A stretch of DNA of 48,466 nt from CAYRGS01 sp964423875 (GTDB taxonomy: Bacteria; UBA8248; JACPRG01; G963555815): contig CAYRGS010000017.1 of the NCBI GenBank assembly GCA_964423875.1, positions 1-48,466 of the forward strand, in the 5' to 3' direction. Both the position numbers and the translations under genes were made by a program. Under the pieces are notes generated by a model. That model saw only the letters and a program-made list of their open reading frames with translations, ran no database searches and was not told where the DNA came from. Positions 26,458 to 33,209 of this stretch are shown here, piece by piece. Position 1 is the stretch's first letter. The number at the start of each line of letters is the position of its first letter.

Positions 26458-27180
26458 ATGACTCCAATGAAGTGCTATTTCCTCAAGAAAAAACGGGACA
26501 TGCCGGAAGTGTTTTCCGACTGGGTGGACCCTTCCCAATGCGCCGTCGTGAGCATCGACATGCATCGGGGGCATCTTGGAGACGGACCCGATGTCACCTG
26601 TCCCGCTCCGCGGGGGCGGGCCATCATCGAGCGGCACAACTGGTTCGCCCGGGCGGCGCGCCAGTGCGGCGTTCCCATGATCCACGTCCAGCTCTGGCTG
26701 CGGGCCGACGGAATCGACGATGTAAACGGGATCAGCCCATCCAACTGGCGGTCCTTGTATGAGGCCTACATCGGCCCCAATGAGAACCAGAAAAATCACA
26801 GTTTGGAGGGGACCCAATGGGTGGACCTCAGCATCGAGGAGGTCCCCGGCGACTATTACGTCCGGACGAAAAAGCGGCTGAGCGCCTTCTACCCGACCGA
26901 CCTGGAATACCTCCTCCGAAACCTAGACAAGAAGACGGTGGTCATCATCGGGGCCTACACGGATTGCTGTGATTTGTGCACCGCGTTCGATGCGGCCAAC
27001 AGGATGTTCCGGGTCGTCGTCCCGCAGGATGTCACGGCGGGCTATTCGGAAGAGGCGGAAGAGGCGGCGCTTTTCCTGATCTCGTTGCACACCGGGGTGG
27101 TGGTCGACTCCGAGGATCTGGTCGCGGAGTGGTATGCCCGGTGCGGGATTCAGGAGCCGGCGCGGTTCGAAACCGCATAA
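26458..27180 (+). CDS. Isochorismatase-fold cysteine hydrolase
   Basis: A 240-residue member of the isochorismatase/N-carbamoylsarcosine amidase family. The catalytic triad is visible: Asp34 in VSIDMHRGH, Lys138 in VRTKKRLSAFY, and Cys171 in GAYTDCCDLC. Such enzymes hydrolyse amide or ureido bonds (N-carbamoyl compounds, biuret, nicotinamide, maleamate). A neighbouring amidohydrolase and the cyclic amidases elsewhere in the window favour an amide or ureido substrate over isochorismate. ATG 26458 is chosen; a GGGGAGAGG stretch lies 12 bases upstream, a longer spacing than ideal, and GTG 26431 is the alternative. It reads in the same direction as the next two genes. Confidence 0.88.
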   Translation: MTPMKCYFLKKKRDMPEVFSDWVDPSQCAVVSIDMHRGHLGDGPDVTCPAPRGRAIIERHNWFARAARQCGVPMIHVQLWLRADGIDDVNGISPSNWRSLYEAYIGPNENQKNHSLEGTQWVDLSIEEVPGDYYVRTKKRLSAFYPTDLEYLLRNLDKKTVVIIGAYTDCCDLCTAFDAANRMFRVVVPQDVTAGYSEEAEEAALFLISLHTGVVVDSEDLVAEWYARCGIQEPARFETA

Positions 27181-27234
27181 GCATTTTCGAACAAAAAGCT
27201 GAAACACGCCGGCGAACGACTCATCCGGAGGGCG

Positions 27235-27255
27235 CCCCCCCCCTCCCCCCCCCCC
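27235..27255. repeat. Poly-C tract
   Basis: Twenty C and one T in a row in the gap between the hydrolase and the amidohydrolase. A shorter tract is at 37981-37996. Such runs are prone to slippage and to miscounting. Confidence 0.8.
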
Positions 27256-27425
27256 AAACCGTCGTTCCAAACAGGAGTCGCCCGACGCGCGTGAGAAATT
27301 CGCTCAAGCTCGAAAATCATATCTCCCCAACCCGCTAAGGAACCGATGGACACCGGAGGTCGGCCGCGGCCTACCGCGCTTCATTTCCCGGCGGGATCAA
27401 GGCGCGCCTACAGAGAGGGATTTCG

Positions 27426-28340
27426 TTGCGAAGCGATGGTCATGTTCACGTCGGGGAGGTCCCGAATCACATCCCGCTCTGGTGGGGGCGGGAGCTTTAT
27501 CGCCCCTGGAAGTATACGTACGACCCGGACGGAACCCGCCGGGAGCGGCCCGCCACCCGGGAGCCGGTCAGCCCCGAAACCCTGCTGCGCGACATGGAGG
27601 AAGCCGGGCTGGACTTTGCGTGCATCATGGCCTACGACTTCCGGCGCACCTCCCCCCATCCCGAAAAGCCGAACCCCCACGTCCCCAACGATTACGTCGC
27701 GGGCCTCGCCCGAAAGCATCCGGACAAGTTCATCGCCGTGGCGGGCATCGACCCCATGCGCGGCATCAGCGAAGCCCTGGACGAGCTCGACCGCTGCATC
27801 AACGAACTGGGCATGAAGGCCCTGAAGCTCATGCCCACGTACAACCACTTCGATCCCGGCGACCCGACCCTGTATCCGCTGTACGAGCGGGCCATCGGTT
27901 ACGGAATCTACGTCCAGTTCCACATGGGCTGGACACCCAGCGTGAACGCCCCGATGAAATTTCAACCCCCTCACCTGCTGGACCCGGTAGGCATCCGTTA
28001 CCCCGAGCTCAAAGTGATTGTCGCCCACACCGGATGGCCCTGGTGGGAGGAAGGGGTGTGCCTGGTCGCCAAGCATCCGAATTTTCATGCGGAGATGGCC
28101 TACTGGTGCACCCTCCCCCCCGAGACGCTCCTCCGGGCGCTTTTGATGTGTCAGGACCTCGTGGGACTGGACCGGGTGTTATACGGCAGTGAGTACCGCC
28201 TTTGCATACCGAAGAATTTCATGGCGACTTACGAACAGATCAACCAGGTCTCGAAGCGGCTCGATTTGCCGGAGATCCCCCGGGAAGCGATCGCAAACAT
28301 TCTCGGGAATAACGCGGCCCGCCTCCTGGGTCTGATGTGA
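27426..28340 (+). CDS. Amidohydrolase_2-family metal-dependent hydrolase
   Basis: A 304-residue TIM-barrel hydrolase. The N-terminal metal motif is DGHVHVG (HxH). It continues with LKLMPTYNHFDPGDP, QFHMGW and IVAHTGWPWWEEG. Relatives include decarboxylases (ACMSD, gamma-resorcylate) and lactone or amide hydrolases. The fourth metal/catalytic position, normally GSDxP, reads YGSEYR: aspartate replaced by glutamate. The start is TTG 27426, the only in-frame codon that keeps the HxH motif, with GAGAGGGA five bases before it. It lies 245 bp after the isochorismatase-like gene, separated by a poly-C tract. Confidence 0.85.
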   Translation: MRSDGHVHVGEVPNHIPLWWGRELYRPWKYTYDPDGTRRERPATREPVSPETLLRDMEEAGLDFACIMAYDFRRTSPHPEKPNPHVPNDYVAGLARKHPDKFIAVAGIDPMRGISEALDELDRCINELGMKALKLMPTYNHFDPGDPTLYPLYERAIGYGIYVQFHMGWTPSVNAPMKFQPPHLLDPVGIRYPELKVIVAHTGWPWWEEGVCLVAKHPNFHAEMAYWCTLPPETLLRALLMCQDLVGLDRVLYGSEYRLCIPKNFMATYEQINQVSKRLDLPEIPREAIANILGNNAARLLGLM

Positions 28341-28484
28341 ATGCCCCTCCTTTCCTTCCAAAAAGTTATCGAGCCTTGTTTTATTAATGGCCTATCTGTG
28401 TTCGGCGAGAAGTGTCGGGAAAACCTCCGGATATTTTCGTGAGTTGTTATGTGTAGGACATGATTTATGCCATCCTCAATAGCC

Positions 28485-28499
28485 GGGATTTCTCACCAA
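28485..28499. repeat. Single end related to the MITE inverted repeat
   Basis: GGGATTTCTCACCAA repeats the inner part of the terminal repeat of the element at 5101-5417. No partner end is seen nearby. Confidence 0.4.
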
Positions 28500-28527
28500 C
28501 TTCTGGACTGGAAGGAGAAGCCTTGCC

Positions 28528-28876
28528 ATGTCCGAGCGTGAATTGACGAACATTCAGACGGGCCTCCCGCTGAATTCCGCCTGTTCAATCATCGACGCCG
28601 CGTTGGCGGCGGGACGAGAGGCGGGGCTTTTGCCTCTGACGGTGGCAGTACTCGACGCCGGGGGGAACCTCATCGCCCTCAAGCGGGAGGATGGATCGGG
28701 CATCCTGCGCGTGGACATCGCCGTCGGAAAGGCCTGGGCCTCCTTGGGAATGGGCATGCCCAGCCGCACCATCAGAGACCGCCTCAAGGAGCGTCCGGCG
28801 TTTTAAGGCGCGCTGGCGGCGGCGTCCGCCGGCCGCTTCATCCCCGTTCCCGGCGGCGTTTTGATTCTCGACCCCT
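28528..28876 (+). pseudogene. HbpS/GlcG-family heme-binding protein, broken by a stop and an assembly gap
   Basis: From ATG 28528 (AAGGAG upstream) the sequence reads LNSACSIIDAALAAGREAGL, VAVLDAGGNLIALKREDGSG and SRTIRDRLKERPAF, then a TAA at 28804-28806. The same frame continues GALAAASAGRFIPVPGGVLIL until about 28876, so the TAA interrupts an otherwise complete HbpS/GlcG fold (normally about 140 residues). The family binds heme or acts as an accessory to oxidases. The final strand is missing here but appears beyond the N gap at 28937-28946 (next entry). Real pseudogene or misassembly are both possible. Confidence 0.65.
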
Positions 28877-28936
28877 CCCCCTCCTCCCAGAATTCCCCAG
28901 AAATACTTCATCATGGAGACAACACGCATTTACGCA

Positions 28937-28946
28937 TNNNNNNNNN
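28937..28946. other. Assembly gap (10 N)
   Basis: Ten N between two partially redundant pieces of an HbpS/GlcG gene. The sequence on both sides encodes the same PVPGGVL segment, which suggests that contig ends were joined without merging an overlap, or that two paralogues were collapsed. Confidence 0.9.
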
Positions 28947-29006
28947 NGACGCCTCGTGGATCAAGAAAAAGTCCGCGCGGCGCCTGTCCACGGCCAGCCC
29001 GCCGCC

Positions 29007-29150
29007 TCCTCCCCGTCCCCGGCGGCGTTTTGCTTCTCGCCCCCCCCGGCGGCGCGGTGGGCGCGGTCGGCATCAGCGGCGACTCCTCCGACAAAGATGA
29101 GTGTTGCGCCATCGCCGGCGTCAAGGCCGCGGGGTATACCCCGCGCCGGA
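29007..29150 (+). pseudogene. C-terminal fragment of an HbpS/GlcG-family heme-binding protein
   Basis: The frame reads PVPGGVLLLAPPGGAVGAV, GISGDSSDKDECCAIAG and VKAAGYTP, the standard C terminus of the family (GAVGISGxTxDxDExxAxAG). It overlaps in content with the end of the piece at 28528-28876 (GRFIPVPGGVLIL) but is not identical, so it is either a second copy or the same gene seen on another contig. No start codon belongs to it. Confidence 0.6.
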
Positions 29151-29388
29151 AGCGCCTGTGTCGGACTGGAATGCAGCGGGATTGTGATCCGGGTTTTTCA
29201 ACATTTATCCGCAGGCCCCGTCCGAAATTTCGACGGCGAGGCGTTCTGGAAGTCCGTCGTGGCGGTTACCAGATTAGGCGTTTTTCCGGACTCTGCTAAA
29301 AAGCGGGTGTCGGCTCGGGGGAACGGCCTTGCGGTTTGAGGTCCGAATTGCCCCTTCTCCGGCCGAGGGTTCGCATGCCGGCCGGGCA

Positions 29389-30687
29389 TCAACGCTCCCG
29401 GCACGTCACCCGGCCCCATCCCCAGGTGTCCACGCCGCCCAGGACCCGAAACAGGTCGTCCACCTGGATGGCCTCCCCGGCCGGCACCTCGGGGGCGGTG
29501 GCGGCGAAGTCCCAATGCAGGGTCTCTCGGCCCCCCGCCACCCGCTCGACGGGGGCCGTGCAAAGGGCCACGTTCTTGTTGCCGGTGCTCACGATGGCGT
29601 CGGCCTCAGGGACAGAGAAGATGAACGACGGGTCCACTCCCCGGACGCCCGGCTGCTCGTAGGTCAGAAGGACCGTCCGGACCCCCGCCCGCTCGCAGGC
29701 CTGAACGGACAGCATGGTGTCGATGAAGGCGTTCCCGGCGCTGAGCCAGGCCACGATGGCACCGTCGGCGCCGAGCCGTCGGGCCAGCTTGGCCGCCTGA
29801 TTCGCCGCCATCTGCTTGGCCCCGTGGGTATCGAACCCGATGCGGTGCACGACGACGCCGAGGAAGTTCAACTCGTGCCCGTGGGCCCGGTAAAGCTCCT
29901 CCACCACCGAGTGGTTCCCCCACTCCCAGGTGGACGGCGAGTGCCCCGAGATCCCCGTGGCCCGGGCCGTGAAGGCCCCATCCAGCAACTCGTTCGGGTG
30001 GAGAAAGAACGGAAAGACGGCGCGGATCGGCTGGCCGTAGAAGGCGTACCAGGGGTGAGGCTCGTGGGCCACGGTGATGACCCCCTGAATGAGCGCAACC
30101 TTGGGGAGCGCCGGGTCCATCTCTTCGATGTCGTAGGTCGCCACCTCGGCGGGGGTGAGGCCGGCCGTGGCCTCCGCCAGATGACGTCCGACCCGCATCT
30201 CGGCCATCTGGACGGCGGCATGGTAGTCCAGCTCCCCGTGGCCGGGCTCGAACTCGAGGAGCAGGACGAAGTTCAAGGTATGGCTCAGGGGCCCGAGGTT
30301 GCCCGGCGCCGCCATGTCCAAAAATGCCCCGCGGCTCGCCCCCGTACCCAGGGTGGGAAGGGGGATCACGCCCGAGGCCACCACGGCCATCCCGTCCAGG
30401 CGGTGGGTGCGCCCCGAACCCACCGTCTCCACCCCGCCCAGGATGCCGGGAAAGACGCACCCCGGACCGCTAACCTTGACGCGCGGCTCCACGGCGTCCA
30501 GGACGTAAGGGACCCTCACGGATTCCCCGGGGACCACCACCTCGCACACCGCATCTGTTATCTGAGGGCTCTCCCGGGCCAACCGTGTAATTTCGTCGGC
30601 ATCCACCGTCAGCCTGCCTTCGGCATATCCGGTGCTCCGGCCCAGGACGATCTCCCGGACCGGGAACACGCCCATCTCCAACCTCAC
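29389..30687 (-). CDS. grdE: GrdE-like component B subunit of the glycine/sarcosine/betaine reductase family
   Basis: A 432-residue protein with the layout of GrdE/GrdG/GrdI proproteins: start MRLEMGVFPVREIVLG, then VKVSGPGCVFPGILGGVETVG, GSGRTHRLDGMAVVASG, LPKVALIQG and the C-terminal domain HELNFLGVVV, TVLLTYEQPG, EADAIVSTGNKNV. In clostridial reductases the proprotein is cleaved at a cysteine to give a pyruvoyl group that binds the substrate amine. Around the matching place, NELLDGAFTARATGIS, no cysteine is present, so normal processing is doubtful (inference from memory of the family). Start is GTG 30687 with GGAG about ten bases upstream. It follows grdB by 93 bp. Partners GrdA, GrdC and GrdD are not in the window. 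Confidence 0.83.
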   Translation of the reverse strand: MRLEMGVFPVREIVLGRSTGYAEGRLTVDADEITRLARESPQITDAVCEVVVPGESVRVPYVLDAVEPRVKVSGPGCVFPGILGGVETVGSGRTHRLDGMAVVASGVIPLPTLGTGASRGAFLDMAAPGNLGPLSHTLNFVLLLEFEPGHGELDYHAAVQMAEMRVGRHLAEATAGLTPAEVATYDIEEMDPALPKVALIQGVITVAHEPHPWYAFYGQPIRAVFPFFLHPNELLDGAFTARATGISGHSPSTWEWGNHSVVEELYRAHGHELNFLGVVVHRIGFDTHGAKQMAANQAAKLARRLGADGAIVAWLSAGNAFIDTMLSVQACERAGVRTVLLTYEQPGVRGVDPSFIFSVPEADAIVSTGNKNVALCTAPVERVAGGRETLHWDFAATAPEVPAGEAIQVDDLFRVLGGVDTWGWGRVTCRER

Positions 30688-30780
30688 CGCCCTGTCTCCC
30701 TTCCGGACCGGCGGCCGTCCATCGTCCGCGCAAGACCCCCATGGGAGCCTGACGGCTGAAGGCTCATGGCCGACCGCTTC

Positions 30781-32136
30781 CTAATACGTGATTGAAGAAA
30801 TGGTCTTCAGGACCTCCGGCTCGAAGATCGTGGGCCCCTGGACCTCGGTCTCCAGGGCCTTCAGCGCGTCATGGACCAGGGCCTTCCGCACGCGAAAATC
30901 TTCCGCCTCCGGCAGGCTCGGGTCGCCGCACGGATAAGGGATCGCCAAGCCCAGGACAATCCGGTTCGCGCTCAACATTTTCGCCATGGGAGCCATGGCC
31001 GTGATCAGGACCGCGGGAATTTGCGCCCTGTCGAATTCCTTGCTCATCGATGACCCGCATCGAGTGCACGTTCCTCACGTGGCCACCTGAAGCACGCCCT
31101 CCACTCGATCCTCCCGCATCTCTTTCGCCATCTCGGCGGCCATTCGGTGGGCGTCGCTGACCTGCACCTGGTTTCCCGGAACGACGTAATAGTAGGGAAG
31201 GAGCGAGCCGAACACGCCTTCCCGCTCCAACGCCCGCAGGGCGTCCAGCGGGACGCCGAAGTGGGGATTCCCGGTCATGAATTCGGTGTTGTAACCGCCG
31301 TGGACCGTCTCCCAAACGCCGGTTTCCAAGCGTTCCATCCCGTCGATGGGGTATTTGGCCCAGCGATCGTTCACATGCGTCTTGAACCAATCGGGATTGC
31401 CCTTCGGGACAACCCCGCTGCTAGTCACCAGGGCGATGCGGCTTCCGACCAGGCGCTTCAACGGCGGGGCGGGCGGGACAACCGGGTACGCCCCCAGCGG
31501 GACCTCGGTGCGGACCTCGAACCCCTTGACCTTGGCAACCACCATCTCGACGGCACGGCGGGCGCCCGTCTTCTCCGTCCGGACGGAAACACGCACGCCC
31601 CGCGGCAGATACCCCTCCTCCTCGGGGAACCCGATCGGCTCTCCCGAGGCGGCGCGCAGGGCGAGGCGGGCCATATGCGACAGGGCCTCGGCCATGCCCC
31701 GGACCGTCTTCGCCGTCGGCACGACGTACATCCGCTCGGGCTTCCGGGCGCGGTACACCTCCACCCCCGGGTTTTCGGGGAACATCCCGGTCACCGCCGC
31801 CACCCCGGCCGCATCCGCCGCCCGGGCGCACACCGTCGCGCAGGCGAATCCGTATCGGCCCGCGTCGAACGCCGGCCCGGCCACCAGGAGCCCGGCCTCC
31901 TCTTCACGAACCACCTCGGCCACGTGCGCGGCGACCTCCTCGGCGTGTTGCTGGAAGTGGTTATCTCCGCAGCAAACCGTCGCGACGATCCGAGCCTTTC
32001 CCTCCCAATGGGCCTCCAGCGGCGCGCCGGGTCCCACGGCCCCCGGCCGGACTCCGACCGGCGCGTCCGTCTTGTCCTCGCCGCCGACGCCGGCGAAGAA
32101 GTGGTTCAGGAAATGGACGACCTTGAGTTGTTCCAT
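30781..32136 (-). CDS. grdB: GrdB-like selenoprotein (reductase component B, selenocysteine at UGA 31075-31077)
   Basis: Read as one gene, this gives 451 residues, close to clostridial GrdB (about 436). The first part has KVVHFLNHFFAGVGGEDKTD, VGPGAPLEAHW, CCGDNHF, AGPAFDAGRYGFAC and VTSSGVVPKGNP. At UGA 31075-31077 conventional calling stops, but the frame continues GTCTRCGSSMSKEFDRAQIP and then ANRIVLGLAIPYPCGDPSLP to TAG 30781. The joined motif is AT-Sec-GTCTRCG, with Sec354, Cys357 and Cys360, matching the UGTCTRCG motif of GrdB. A SECIS-like hairpin follows the UGA. GrdB takes the substrate from the GrdE pyruvoyl group, cleaves the C-N bond and passes the carboxymethyl group to selenoprotein A. 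ATG 32136 (MEQLKVVHF) is preferred to 32154. Substrate unknown. Confidence 0.9.
31047..31077 (-). promoter_or_regulatory. Sec UGA codon and candidate bacterial SECIS hairpin
   Basis: On the minus strand, eleven bases after the UGA (31077-31075) comes a perfect 6-bp stem TCGATG/CATCGA around a 5-base loop CGGGT, spanning 31063-31047. Bacterial SECIS elements lie immediately 3' of the UGA within the coding region and present a short apical loop containing GG/GGU. Spacing, stem and loop all fit, so SelB-dependent readthrough is plausible. Confidence 0.7.
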
Positions 32137-32283
32137 GAATCCCGACCTTTCCATCGATCCCGTCCCATCTCCTTGACCGAGCGCTGGGACGTGGGTTGAA
32201 CTGAAATCAGCATGCCTACAGCCGATTGACGTGGCCTCGGGTAACGAACATTTCCGCCGCGAAATCGCCTTGAAAAATACGGG

Positions 32284-33126
32284 TTACGAGGCCCGCGCCT
32301 GAATCGCATCATGGATCCGGCCGACAAAGAGCCGCTGAAGCATGGGCGCGTACGGTCGATGTTCTTCCGGAACCGGCTGGCGGTCGATGAACGTGATGTT
32401 CTCGGCCGCCGCCTCCCGGCTCATCCCGGCCTGAATGGCTGAGCGCACTTCCCGGATGGCGTCTTCCACAACCTGCCTCATCTCATCGAACACTTCGGGC
32501 CCCGCTTCGATTCCGTGCCCCGGCACAACCACCTCAACGTCCATCTTCTTGAACGAATCCAGCGACTCAAGCCATTCGAACGGGAGGGCCTCATGGTACC
32601 AGGGCATTTTGTCATGAAAGACGTTGTCGCTCGTAAAAAGCGTCCTGTCTTCCCGGACATAGACAGCGGTCTCCGCCGCGATGTGGCCGGGCCGGGCGAA
32701 GAGGTCAAGGGTCACGTCCCCCAGGAACAGCGTCAGGCGGCCGTCAAAGGAGATTTCCGGCTCCCGGGCCTGGTATCGGCCGGCCAAATCCACCCCTTGG
32801 GGATCGCACTTTTCGACGTACGGGCGCGGGTCCTTCAACGGACATCCCCCGAGAACGTTGTCCTCCCAAAATTTCTCCCGGATCCCTTGATGGGCAAGAA
32901 CAACGCCGGGGAGAAAGGCGTTGCCGAAGGTGTGGTCGATGTGGTGCTCGGTGTTGATCAGGTAGCGAACCTCGCCCAGCGTTTCGACTTCATCCCGCCA
33001 CCTCAGTGCCCGCGTCGGTTTGTGGGGAGAGTCGACCAGGACCACCCCCACGGACGTCCGGATGGCCCCGACCGTGCAGCCCCCGCCGTCCGGATCGATA
33101 TAGACATGCGGACTGACTTGACGCAT
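32284..33126 (-). CDS. Metallo-beta-lactamase-fold hydrolase
   Basis: A 280-residue MBL-fold protein. Metal motifs: NTEHHIDHTFGN (near 60), GHIAAETAVYV (near 150), FTSDNVFHD and VVPGHG. The canonical THxHxDH begins with E instead of the first histidine (TEHHIDH), so one zinc ligand is altered. The closest functional groups are thioester/lactone hydrolases and quinoprotein-relay-type enzymes; the reaction is not predictable. ATG 33126 with GGGAGGG five bases before it is favoured over GTG 33129. It lies between the molybdenum hydroxylase and grdB in one operon, spaced by 83 and 147 bp. Confidence 0.87.
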   Translation of the reverse strand: MRQVSPHVYIDPDGGGCTVGAIRTSVGVVLVDSPHKPTRALRWRDEVETLGEVRYLINTEHHIDHTFGNAFLPGVVLAHQGIREKFWEDNVLGGCPLKDPRPYVEKCDPQGVDLAGRYQAREPEISFDGRLTLFLGDVTLDLFARPGHIAAETAVYVREDRTLFTSDNVFHDKMPWYHEALPFEWLESLDSFKKMDVEVVVPGHGIEAGPEVFDEMRQVVEDAIREVRSAIQAGMSREAAAENITFIDRQPVPEEHRPYAPMLQRLFVGRIHDAIQARAS

Positions 33127-33209
33127 CACACCCTCCCTACTTTCGGCCTAACCGCCTTGGATGATGGGAACGAGGGTTCTCCCGCCTTGGGCGGAAGACA
33201 CCTGGGACA

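Noticed and set aside
31075..32136. Truncated GrdB ending at TGA 31075
   Set aside because: The frame after the TGA continues with the conserved GrdB C terminus and redox cysteines, and a SECIS-like hairpin follows, so selenocysteine fits better than truncation.
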